Position numbers and translations under genes: made by a program
Notes under the pieces: generated by a model
What the model was told of the DNA's origin: nothing
Database searches by the model: none
The model's input: the letters and a program-made list of their open reading frames with translations, nothing else
Assembly (NCBI GenBank): GCA_002923335.1
Contig: BEHZ01000008.1
Location: 1-21,854 of the forward strand
Direction of reading: 5' to 3'
From: a bacterium HR23
Lineage (GTDB): Bacteria > Chloroflexota > Dehalococcoidia > Lucifugimonadales > HRBIN23
Length of the DNA stretch: 21,854 bases
Shown: piece after piece, positions 7,944 to 14,198 of the stretch
Numbering within the stretch: position 1 is the first letter of the stretch
Layout: the number at the start of each line of letters is the position of its first letter

Positions 7944-8891
7944 TTATTCCCCTTCCCATCCCCGCAACGCCTGGCGGATGAAGGCCCGCTCCTCCTCCGT
8001 CAGCGGGGGCAAAGATGCAGAGGCTATGTTCTCCCGCACCTGCTCTGGGGTCTTGGCGCCGGGGATGACCACTGCCACGGCGGGGTTGTCCAGGACAAAG
8101 CGGATGGCCAGTTGGGCCAGAGTCCGCCGAGGGGTTGCCAGGGGACGGAGGGCGTCTACCGCCTGCACCAGTCGGTGGATATAGGCCCGGGGCCACTGGT
8201 GGCGGATATCCCCTGGCGGGAAGGAGGCGTCCGCATTGTATTTGCCGGTGAGGAAGCCGTTGTGCAGGGGCTCTCGGGCGACAATGCCTACCCCCCGCTC
8301 CTGGGCGATGGGGAAGAGGTCGCTGGCCATCTCCTGGCGTAGGAGGTTATAGACCACCTGGAGGGTGGCCGGCCTGCCGGCCCGTAGGACAGCCAGCCCT
8401 TCCTGTGGGGCATGAATGGAGACGCCATAGAAGCGAATCTTCCCCTCCCGCTGGAGGTCCTCCAGAACCGAATAGAGGGCGGGGTGGTAGAGGAAGGGCA
8501 GGGGAGGGTTGTGGAGTTGGTAGAGGTCAATGGCCTCCCGGCGCAAGCGTCGCAGACTCTGTTCACAGGCGAAGCGGATGTAGCGTGGGGAAAAGTCCAT
8601 GACCACCGTCTCGCCCCGGTAGAAGTTGCCCCCCACCTTGGTGGCCACCACCACATCGGGACGGTTGCCGAGGACTTCTCCCAGCAGTTCCTCGCTGTGA
8701 CCATGGCCGTAGACATCGGCGGTGTCAAAGAAGGTGCATCCCAGGTCTAGGGCTTCCTGGATAGCACGGCGGGAGACGGCGTCATCGGTGGGGCCGTAAC
8801 TGTTGCCGTAGAGGTTGCCCCCAATGGCCCACGCCCCGAAACCCACCTCCGAGACCAGCAATCCCGTATTCCCTAAAGGGCGCCGGCGCAT
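7944..8891 (-). CDS. Aldo/keto reductase
   Basis: NADPH-dependent oxidoreductase of the AKR superfamily, cytosolic, 315 residues as usual. The catalytic tetrad is visible: Asp56 and Tyr61 (FDTADVYGHGHSE), Lys85 (VATKVGG) and His127 (LYQLHNPP). The start LGNTGLLVSEVGFGAWAIGG and the cofactor-binding end VVIPGAKTPEQVRENI fit the general-stress/YdhF-like subgroup. The ATG at 8891 has AAGGAG six bases upstream. Its stop lies four bases from the end of the convergent hydrolase gene. Physiological substrate cannot be inferred. Confidence 0.92.
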   Translation of the reverse strand: MRRRPLGNTGLLVSEVGFGAWAIGGNLYGNSYGPTDDAVSRRAIQEALDLGCTFFDTADVYGHGHSEELLGEVLGNRPDVVVATKVGGNFYRGETVVMDFSPRYIRFACEQSLRRLRREAIDLYQLHNPPLPFLYHPALYSVLEDLQREGKIRFYGVSIHAPQEGLAVLRAGRPATLQVVYNLLRQEMASDLFPIAQERGVGIVAREPLHNGFLTGKYNADASFPPGDIRHQWPRAYIHRLVQAVDALRPLATPRRTLAQLAIRFVLDNPAVAVVIPGAKTPEQVRENIASASLPPLTEEERAFIRQALRGWEGE

Positions 8892-8926
8892 GCAACACTC
8901 CTTCAGGCAGGCTTGGACGCTTGGTG

Positions 8927-8935
8927 TGCTATCTT
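8927..8935 (+). promoter_or_regulatory. Possible extended -10 for the EVE-like gene
   Basis: TGCTATCTT: TG, one base, then TATCTT. No matching -35. A start of transcription near 8942 would exclude the upstream in-frame starts at 8913 and 8940 and favour the ATG at 8964. The overlapping TATCTTA, read on the other strand as TAAGAT, might serve the divergent aldo/keto reductase. Confidence 0.35.
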
Positions 8936-8963
8936 AGGCATGACAGTGAACAGGCTGGACGCT

Positions 8964-9416
8964 ATGAACTTCTGGATGGTCACCCTTACCCCCCAGGAAT
9001 ACGAGGCCCTGAGGGCACGGCAGTTTGCCACCCTTTTTCTGCACCCTCGCCATAGGCGCAAGGCCGACCGGATGGCCCCCGGCGACCGGGTGTTGCTCTT
9101 TGTGAAGAAACGCCAGGTCTTTGCTGGCACGGCGACAGTGGCGGGGTCGGCACATGTTGAGGGGGAAGGAGGGGCCTCCGGTCGGGTTGTGGTCCCGTTG
9201 CAGGGCAACATCATGCCCGATGACGCCCACATGGTGGACGCTCGCCTGTTGGCCCCCAGCCTGGAGTATGTGAAGCGGTGGCGTCCGGAGGACTGGCCCC
9301 TGGCCTTCTGGGAGCAGGTGCATCTGCTGTCTCGGCGGGACTTTGAGGTGGTTGAGGCGGAACTGCGCCGTGCCAGCCGTGCCCGCGGGGTGCGTCAGGC
9401 GCTATCGGGCACATAG
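8964..9416 (+). CDS. EVE/PUA-like domain protein
   Basis: Small cytosolic protein of 150 residues. The start MNFWMVTLTPQEYEAL, the segment MAPGDRVLLFVKKRQVFAGTATVAG (from about residue 36) and the later basic helix are the pattern of EVE-domain proteins, a PUA-like fold that binds modified bases or RNA. Assignment is by pattern only. The frame is open up to TTG 8913 and contains ATG 8940, but the N-terminal pattern and the -10 at 8930-8935 favour 8964. The ribosome site is weak. The gene overlaps the end of the convergent dehydrogenase gene by 22 bases. Confidence 0.65.
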   Translation: MNFWMVTLTPQEYEALRARQFATLFLHPRHRRKADRMAPGDRVLLFVKKRQVFAGTATVAGSAHVEGEGGASGRVVVPLQGNIMPDDAHMVDARLLAPSLEYVKRWRPEDWPLAFWEQVHLLSRRDFEVVEAELRRASRARGVRQALSGT

Positions 9417-10441
9417 ACGACCTTTCCTATGGTCTGGTCCTTTTCCATGAGTTCCTGGCCCCGGGGCACCTCCTGCAGGGGGAGGACGGTGTGGATGACG
9501 GGGCGGATCTTCCCCGCTTCGACCCAGCGCAGGGCCTGGAGGAGTTCTGCCTTGTTGCCCATATGGGAGCCCAGGAAGTTCAGTTGCTTATTCCATAGGA
9601 AGCGGACATCGGTAACCGCCTCAAAGCCCGAGGTGGCCCCGCAGGTTACCAGGGTGCCTCCCCAGCGCAGACAGCGAATGCTGGTGGGGAAGGTGGCCTG
9701 CCCGACATGTTCAAAAACGATGTCCACCCCTCGGCGGCCGGTGATGCGCCGAACCTCTTCATAGACATCCTGTTTGGTGCGGATGATCACGAACTCCGCC
9801 CCCAGGTCGCCCACCTTTTGGGCCTTCTCTTCGGTGCTCACCACCGCAATGGGGCGTGCCCCAAAGAGCCGGCATATCTGAATGGCCATAACGCCCAGCC
9901 CCCCCGCCCCACCCCAGATGAGCACGAAGTCGCCGGGCTGCACCCGAGCACGGCTCACCAGCATACGCCAGGCGGTCAAGAGCACGAGTGGAAGGGAGGC
10001 GGCCTCAACAAAAGAGAGGTTCTTGGGCTTGGGGACAATGTTCACCGCTGGGAGGCGGGCATACTGGGCGTGGCTGCCGTCGTTGGGGCCGGTCTGGAAG
10101 CCCCAGATTTTGAACTCCCGGCAGAAGAACTCCTGTCCGCTGGTGCACATCTCGCAGGTCCGGCACGAGAGGGAGGGATGCACCACCACCTCATCGCCTA
10201 CCTTGATCCCCGTTACTGCACTCCCCACCTCCACTACTACCCCTGCGGCGTCGGAGCCGGAGACATGGGGCAGGATTATCTGCATCCCTGGCAGGCCGCG
10301 CCGTGCCCAGATGTCGTTGTAGTTGGCGCCGGCCGCTTTCACCTGGATCACCACATCGTTGGGGCCGGCTTTGGGCTCGGGGAGATCGGTATAGCGCAGG
10401 ACCTCTGGGCCACCGTGGCGTTCAAAGACCACCGCTTTCAT
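9395..10441 (-). CDS. Zinc-binding-type alcohol dehydrogenase / quinone or enoyl reductase (MDR family)
   Basis: NAD(P)H-dependent medium-chain dehydrogenase/reductase, 348 residues. GroES-like N-terminal half, then Rossmann motif GGAGGLG at 177-183. The structural-zinc cysteines are intact (Cys93, Cys96, Cys99, Cys107 in CRTCEMC...C). At the position of the first catalytic-zinc Cys the sequence reads GANYNDIWARRGLP (38-51), as in crotonyl-CoA and acryloyl-CoA reductases and quinone oxidoreductases, so catalytic zinc is probably absent and the enzyme may reduce an enone or enoyl-CoA rather than oxidise an alcohol. ATG at 10441 has GGAGG five bases upstream. It lies 51 bases after the cytochrome c gene on the same strand and is probably co-transcribed with it. 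Confidence 0.85.
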   Translation of the reverse strand: MKAVVFERHGGPEVLRYTDLPEPKAGPNDVVIQVKAAGANYNDIWARRGLPGMQIILPHVSGSDAAGVVVEVGSAVTGIKVGDEVVVHPSLSCRTCEMCTSGQEFFCREFKIWGFQTGPNDGSHAQYARLPAVNIVPKPKNLSFVEAASLPLVLLTAWRMLVSRARVQPGDFVLIWGGAGGLGVMAIQICRLFGARPIAVVSTEEKAQKVGDLGAEFVIIRTKQDVYEEVRRITGRRGVDIVFEHVGQATFPTSIRCLRWGGTLVTCGATSGFEAVTDVRFLWNKQLNFLGSHMGNKAELLQALRWVEAGKIRPVIHTVLPLQEVPRGQELMEKDQTIGKVVYVPDSA

Positions 10442-10492
10442 TGCGCCCTCCTTGGTGCGATAGGATGTGCCCTCGCCCCGTGCTCTTTGCCC

Positions 10493-10900
10493 TCACGGGG
10501 AACGGCGCTGGGCCTCCCACAAACGGCTCACCTCCGCCTGATACGCCCGCTCCTGCTCTCCCCACCAGGTCTTGATATAGGCCAAGATAGCCTCCACATC
10601 CTCCTCGGACAGTATGCCACGGAAGGCGGGCATGGTGCCCCTATAGGTGTAGCCGTTGAGGATGATCTCCTTCAACTGGCCATCGGGGTGGTGCCAGGTG
10701 TGGCCAGCGGAGGTGTGGGGTGGAGCATAGGGGACACGGGTATCCCCCTGGATGCCCCCGTGGCAGGTGATACAGTAGGTCTGATAGAGGCTTTGCCCCC
10801 GCTGGACCACCTGGGGGGCGACGGCCCCGCCCTTCTGGCAAGCCAGCAGAAGTATGCCCACCAGCACCAGGCCAGCCAGCAGAGAGAGGGGGCGAGCCAT
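10493..10900 (-). CDS. Lipoprotein monohaem cytochrome c
   Basis: Small electron carrier anchored outside the membrane, 135 residues. The N-terminus has a hydrophobic segment with lipobox LLAC (Cys21). The haem site CITCH spans 43-47, and Met90 in YRGTMPAF is the expected sixth haem ligand, followed by the C-terminal helix LSEEDVEAILAYIKTWW. This is the class I cytochrome c pattern (Cytochrome_CBB3 group). The frame is open upstream to 11008, but the lipoprotein signal and a promoter ending just before 10900 fix the ATG at 10900; no real ribosome site precedes it, so the message is nearly leaderless. A redox partner cannot be named; the dehydrogenase downstream shares the transcript. Confidence 0.88.
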   Translation of the reverse strand: MARPLSLLAGLVLVGILLLACQKGGAVAPQVVQRGQSLYQTYCITCHGGIQGDTRVPYAPPHTSAGHTWHHPDGQLKEIILNGYTYRGTMPAFRGILSEEDVEAILAYIKTWWGEQERAYQAEVSRLWEAQRRSP

Positions 10901-10909
10901 TGCCTTTTC

Positions 10910-10938
10910 ATCATACGCCACCGGCCAGTCCAGGGCAA
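10910..10938 (-). promoter_or_regulatory. Sigma-70-like promoter of the cytochrome c-dehydrogenase unit
   Basis: On the minus strand, -35 TTGCCC (10938-10933, four of six matches) and -10 TATGAT (10915-10910, five of six) are separated by exactly 17 bases. Transcription would begin near 10903, within a few bases of the ATG at 10900. Confidence 0.65.
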
Positions 10939-11125
10939 TTGCTCGCAGGCTGTGTCCCGGCAGGGAGCAAAGCCCCTGCACATCCGTGGGCCTGTGAGGC
11001 GGGGCCACGGAGGGTTGACAGGGAGGCCGTGCTTTCTTCCCTGCTTGCCACTCCGCGGGGGAAGGGTTTCCTCCCGCGGCAATGGTTGGGCCAGCAGGGC
11101 CGTAGGGCTAGCCTGGGGGCGGAGC
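10939..11125. other. Intergenic stretch with one GC hairpin
   Basis: No gene is supported here. It contains a 27-base hairpin (11053-11079) with outer arms CCGCGGG/CCCGCGG. It lies 46 bases beyond the stop of the gene at 11126 on the minus strand. No T-tract follows on either strand, so it is not a standard intrinsic terminator, though it could stabilise the 3' end of that transcript. Confidence 0.45.
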
Positions 11126-11692
11126 CTACCCTTGCTGAGGGGGTTTCTGCCAGAGGGTGTAGAAGCCCGGAGCCTGCCCCAGGAGGGCCCTCTGCAGGTG
11201 CTCCCGCTCCAGACGGTGCAGGACCTCCCGCTCCTGCTGGAGCATCCGCTCCAGGGCGTGGAGGGCCTCCCGCTGGAAGCCCGAAGGGGAGAGGTGGCCC
11301 ACCAGTTCCTCAAGGGCCCGGGTCAACGCCTCGCCTCGTGCGGTAACCACTTGCCCTGCTATAAGGAAGACGCCTATGCGGGGAACCCCCGGACCCTCGG
11401 CGGGGATGCCGAGACGACGGAGCATGGCCCTGAGGCCGGCCTCCCGCACCACTTCCTCCACTCGGGCGGGGAGGGTAATGAGGTTGGCCAGGGGGAACGC
11501 TTCCCCTTCCCGCAGGAGGGTGGACAACCCCTGCTCCACTTCCCGGTGGAAGGTGTTGTCCAACACCTCCTGCCAGGAGATGGAAAGGAGGGCCGGCCGG
11601 CCTGGCACCTGCCGGCGCATATCCGCCACCAGGAACTCCTTTAGGTGGGGAAAAAGGTAAAAGGAGACTTCAGGGCGTTCCTCACTGCTCAT
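11126..11692 (-). CDS. Hypothetical protein, family not recognised
   Basis: A 188-residue protein with no signal peptide or membrane segment. The N-terminal half mixes beta-like and amphipathic stretches (VSFYLFPHLKEFLVADMRR, then a segment near residue 50 with DNTFHREVEQGL). Around residues 104-118 comes a hydrophobic strand IGVFLIAGQVV. The C-terminal part is a long charged helix rich in Glu, Arg, Leu and His (about 120-170, with repeated LERE/LHRLEREH), likely coiled coil. It ends in a Gln/Pro-rich tail. The frame runs upstream to 11830 inside the aldolase gene, but the ATG at 11692 lies just after a TATAAT element and is the sensible start; its ribosome site is weak. No function can be stated. 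Confidence 0.65.
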   Translation of the reverse strand: MSSEERPEVSFYLFPHLKEFLVADMRRQVPGRPALLSISWQEVLDNTFHREVEQGLSTLLREGEAFPLANLITLPARVEEVVREAGLRAMLRRLGIPAEGPGVPRIGVFLIAGQVVTARGEALTRALEELVGHLSPSGFQREALHALERMLQQEREVLHRLEREHLQRALLGQAPGFYTLWQKPPQQG

Positions 11693-11711
11693 AGGCCTAT
11701 TCCAGAGCGAA

Positions 11712-11717
11712 TTATAT
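11712..11717 (-). promoter_or_regulatory. -10 element for the hypothetical gene at 11126-11692
   Basis: A perfect TATAAT on the minus strand in the 44-base gap after the aldolase stop, 19 bases before the ATG at 11692. No good -35 is present at 16-18 bases, so strength is uncertain. Confidence 0.45.
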
Positions 11718-11736
11718 AGCGCCGGCCAGTCGGAGG

Positions 11737-12516
11737 CTAGCCCCGTAAGGTGCGCACCTGCGCCAGGAACTCTTTGGCGGATTCCACAGCCATCTGGGCG
11801 AAGGAGAGGGTGAAGAACCGCACCCCCCATTGATAGGCACGGCGGATGGCGTCCAGGTCTCGACTACGGATGCCCCCCAGCCCCGCTACTTTGCCCGCCC
11901 GGCGGGTGCGGGTGATGATATCCTGCACCGCCTCCTGCACCTTGGGATGGGAGGGCTGGCCGATGTAGCCCAGGGATTGGGAGAGGTCCCCTGGGCCGAC
12001 ATGCACGGCGTCCAACCCCTGCACCGCAAGGATATCGCCCAGGTTGCGCCAGCCCTCCTGGTCCTCCACCATGCCGATGACCAGCACCTCTCGGTTGGCA
12101 AAGGCGAAGGGGTCGGGGTCCTGGACGCCGATGGTCCAGCGAGCGCCGATGTAACCGGCGAACCCCCGCTCCCCTTGGGGAGCGAAGCGGGCGGAACGCA
12201 CTGCCTCCTGGGCATCGTGAGCGGTGCGAACGTGGGGAACAATGATACCCGCGGCGCCTCTGTCCAGGGCGCGCAGGATCACCTCGGGGCGGTTGACGGG
12301 GACCCGCACCAGGGGCGTAACGCCCACCACCTCCGCCGAGCGGCAGAGGTCTTCCAGGGACTCCTCGGAGATGGGGCCGTGCTCGCAGTCCAGCATCACG
12401 AAGTCCAGGCCGGCCAGGCCCGCCAGTTCCACAATATGGGGGGAAGGGGTCTGGATAATCCAGCCGAAGACTGCCTCATCCCGTTGGAGTTTGGCCTTGG
12501 TGGCGTTGGAGCGCAT
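11737..12516 (-). CDS. HpcH/HpaI aldolase/citrate lyase family protein
   Basis: Class II, metal-dependent aldolase of the HpcH/HpaI family, which cleaves or forms 4-hydroxy-2-oxo acids to give pyruvate and an aldehyde; cytosolic, 259 residues. Family landmarks: FVMLDCEHGPIS (39-50) with Asp43 and catalytic His46; substrate Arg71 in LVRVP; metal ligands Glu151 (MVEDQEG) and Asp177 (VGPGDLSQSLG). The ATG at 12516 has AAGGAG five bases upstream. It starts 12 bases after the CoA-transferase beta gene on the same strand, so it is the last gene of that operon, which suggests that a hydroxyacyl or ketoacyl intermediate is activated and cleaved in one pathway. Exact substrate unknown. Confidence 0.88.
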   Translation of the reverse strand: MRSNATKAKLQRDEAVFGWIIQTPSPHIVELAGLAGLDFVMLDCEHGPISEESLEDLCRSAEVVGVTPLVRVPVNRPEVILRALDRGAAGIIVPHVRTAHDAQEAVRSARFAPQGERGFAGYIGARWTIGVQDPDPFAFANREVLVIGMVEDQEGWRNLGDILAVQGLDAVHVGPGDLSQSLGYIGQPSHPKVQEAVQDIITRTRRAGKVAGLGGIRSRDLDAIRRAYQWGVRFFTLSFAQMAVESAKEFLAQVRTLRG

Positions 12517-12528
12517 CCTTACTCCTTT

Positions 12529-13269
12529 CTATTCTGCCCAAATCTTTTCACGGGCAAACTGGGGGTAAGCAGGGGCCAGGCGCTCCCGCACCACGGTGCG
12601 CAGGGCGTGCAGTTCCTCCTGGGTAGGCTCCGAGGTTACCTGGAAGTCGGGTGCAGGGAGGAGGGGGAAGCCTGTGTTGGCTTGGACTTCCTCAAGGGTG
12701 TGCCCGGGGTGAACCGACTCCAGTTCCCAGCCGGGCAGGGCCTTGTGGAAGCGGAGCACCGCTATGGGGGTAACGCACTTATACGGCCCGCCGGGGCGAT
12801 AAACAGTGGGTGGTGTGCTCCCCGCGCCCGAGATGAAGTCCACTTTCTCCACGAAGGTGCGACGGGTATGCTCGGTGCGAAAGAGGATCACCCTCTTGGC
12901 CATGTAGTAGAGCATCCCCGAGCCGTAGGCCCCGGGCATGCGCACTTTGGGCTGGGCGTAGTCGCCGATGACATGGAGGTTGAAGTTGCCGAAGCGGTCT
13001 ATCTGGATGCCACTGAGGAAGAAGAGGTCCAGTTTGCCCCGCTGGGCCAGGAAGTGAATCCCACTGGAGTCGGGGAAGGGGTTATAGCGGGGGTCCGGGT
13101 GCTCCAGGATGATGAGGGTGGCGTTGGGGGCATGGAGGGCTTGGGCCAGCAGAAGCCCCGCCGCCGGTATGGGGGAGACCGCCCCGGTGGCACAGGTCTC
13201 CTTATCCCGCACCTCTCGGGCGATAACGCAGGCCATGAGTTCCTCAATGGAGTAGCGCCCTGTGCCCAT
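12529..13269 (-). CDS. CoA-transferase subunit beta (glutaconate CoA-transferase/IpdB-like)
   Basis: Beta subunit of a family I CoA transferase or IpdAB-like CoA-ester hydrolase, 246 residues. The conserved pattern includes IEELMACVIAREVRD (8-22), PIPAAGLLLAQALHAPNATLI (from 33), the segment GIQIDRFGNFNLHVIGDY and FVEKVDFISGAG. In classical family I enzymes the beta subunit supplies a catalytic Glu after a strand like TLI; here Glu56 in LIILEHPDP is near but not exactly in that context, so transferase versus hydrolase (IpdB lacks this Glu) is unresolved. The ATG at 13269 follows a GGGGGTG sequence and is eight bases after the alpha stop, which implies coupled translation. The frame is open upstream to 13677, but that part overlaps the alpha gene and is not coding. 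Confidence 0.85.
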   Translation of the reverse strand: MGTGRYSIEELMACVIAREVRDKETCATGAVSPIPAAGLLLAQALHAPNATLIILEHPDPRYNPFPDSSGIHFLAQRGKLDLFFLSGIQIDRFGNFNLHVIGDYAQPKVRMPGAYGSGMLYYMAKRVILFRTEHTRRTFVEKVDFISGAGSTPPTVYRPGGPYKCVTPIAVLRFHKALPGWELESVHPGHTLEEVQANTGFPLLPAPDFQVTSEPTQEELHALRTVVRERLAPAYPQFAREKIWAE

Positions 13270-13277
13270 ACCACCCC

Positions 13278-13808
13278 CTACGCTCTGGCCCCTATGCCTA
13301 CCAAGGCTTGGTAGTCTTCTCCGTTCCGCACCCCATAGACATACCGCTCCAGATACTCGCGGAAGCGCCCCTCTTTCGCCATCTGGGCATACAGGCGGAT
13401 GTGGGCCAGGTCGGGGTCGTAAAGGCCCTTCACCCCTGTGGGGTGGGCGCCGTAGGGCGTGTGGACAACAGCAGTAATATAGATACCCGGGATGAAGGTG
13501 CCTTCCCCGTCCCGGGGGGAAAGGGGGCCTTCCACTACCTCCTCGGCGGTTACGATGACCGCATCGGCGGCACGGGCCATAGGCATCGCCTCCTGCCGGC
13601 CGGGGACAATGCAGTTGCCTTGGTGGTCGGCCACCGTAGCGTGGAAGAGCGCAACCGTGGGGTTCAGAGCAGGGCAAACCACGATCTCCTCGTCGGGGTT
13701 GAAGGGATGGGGGATAACCTTCCAGTCGGAGCGGGTGCGCAAAAGGTCGGAGCCGAACAGCCCCCGCACGGGGACGAAGGGGACGCCCATGGCTCCAGCC
13801 TGGAGCAT
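13278..13808 (-). CDS. CoA-transferase subunit alpha, C-terminal part after an in-frame TGA
   Basis: This is the distal 176 codons, from the first ATG after the stop, of a gene whose first part lies at 13824-14135 in the same frame. It carries the expected alpha-subunit continuation: AGAMGVPFVPVRGLFGSDLL near the start, the ALNPTVALFHATVADHQGN segment, GRQEAMPMARAADAVIVTAEE, and the PYGAHPTGVKGLYDPD and IRLYAQMAKEGRFREYLERYVYG end. Homologous alpha subunits carry both parts in one chain. If translated separately, restart at ATG 13808 would rely on GAGGGG 11 bases upstream, poor spacing, and the ATG itself lies in a hairpin. The beta gene starts eight bases after its stop. Codon use and motif conservation look undamaged, so any break is recent or an assembly artefact. 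Confidence 0.7.
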   Translation of the reverse strand: MLQAGAMGVPFVPVRGLFGSDLLRTRSDWKVIPHPFNPDEEIVVCPALNPTVALFHATVADHQGNCIVPGRQEAMPMARAADAVIVTAEEVVEGPLSPRDGEGTFIPGIYITAVVHTPYGAHPTGVKGLYDPDLAHIRLYAQMAKEGRFREYLERYVYGVRNGEDYQALVGIGARA

Positions 13809-13823
13809 GGAGAGGATGACCCC

Positions 13824-13826
13824 TCA
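13824..13826 (-). other. In-frame TGA interrupting the CoA-transferase alpha gene
   Basis: Read on the minus strand the frame is LDNT-TGA-GVILSMLQAGAMG. Both sides are in the same frame and both match the family, so a single stop codon, not a frameshift, divides the gene. Other genes here (mdh, the MBL-fold gene, the RNase-like gene) use TGA as their true stop, so a reassigned code is unlikely. Confidence 0.85.
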
Positions 13827-14135
13827 GGTATTATCCAGCACCTTGAGGGTTCCCGCCTTGACCGCCCGCTCAAAGTTAGGGCAGGTGCCCATATCCCCCA
13901 GGCGCATGTGGCAGATTTCAATCTGCTCCACTACTCCTGCCCCGATGAGCAGGTCGCAGTTGATGCTCCCCCCCGTTACGCCCAGCAGGCGCAGTCGGCC
14001 GATGCCCCTGCGCAGGAGGGCGCGCAGGAAGGCCATGGGTTGCGCCTGGACCTCGCCGGGGAGAGTCATGGCGAGGAGGTCCCCCTCCTTCACCAGGTGG
14101 ACGGCCTCGTGGAGAGAGGCTACTTTGGTGGCCAC
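13824..14135 (-). CDS. CoA-transferase subunit alpha, N-terminal part ending at an in-frame TGA
   Basis: First 103 residues of a glutaconate CoA-transferase/IpdA-like alpha subunit. It opens MATKVASLHEAVHLVKEGDLLAM, includes the GVTGGSINCDLLIGAGVVEQIE core of the CoA-binding Rossmann-like fold (about 52-73), and reaches CPNFERAVKAGTLKVLDNT before TGA. A full alpha subunit is about 280-320 residues; this part plus the downstream part gives about 285, the normal size. Start GTG at 14135 has GGAGGTG four bases upstream. As first gene of the alpha-beta-aldolase operon, its interruption would be expected to abolish the enzyme unless the stop is read through, both parts assemble, or the base call is wrong. 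Confidence 0.72.
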   Translation of the reverse strand: MATKVASLHEAVHLVKEGDLLAMTLPGEVQAQPMAFLRALLRRGIGRLRLLGVTGGSINCDLLIGAGVVEQIEICHMRLGDMGTCPNFERAVKAGTLKVLDNT

Positions 14136-14165
14136 AGCACACCTCCACCCGTGTCTTGCCCTCTT

Positions 14166-14171
14166 ATCTTA
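14166..14171 (-). promoter_or_regulatory. Possible extended -10 of the CoA-transferase/aldolase operon
   Basis: TAAGAT on the minus strand, preceded by TGG, so it fits an extended -10 (TG-n-TAAGAT); the start of transcription would fall near 14159, about 24 bases before GTG 14135. No good -35 is seen. The TATCTTA string on the plus strand is the same as at 8930-8936. Confidence 0.3.
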
Positions 14172-14198
14172 CCAGAGGGGGCGGAGACGCTCCATAGG

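Noticed and set aside
11015..11020. TTGACA on the plus strand as a -35 box
   Set aside because: No -10 lies 16-18 bases downstream and no plus-strand gene follows; it would only make an antisense transcript.
9707..11644. A 645-codon plus-strand open frame
   Set aside because: It runs antisense across the dehydrogenase, cytochrome c and the hypothetical gene, all of which have recognisable motifs or good starts. The translation is rich in Gly/His/Pro/Gln with no family pattern; GC-rich codon bias explains it.
11830..13314. A 494-codon plus-strand open frame
   Set aside because: Antisense to the aldolase and CoA-transferase beta genes, with no recognisable motif; a shadow of their third-position GC bias.
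13278..14135. TGA reassigned as a sense codon in this organism
   Set aside because: mdh, the MBL-fold gene, the RNase-like gene and the dehydrogenase all end in TGA at positions that match their family lengths.
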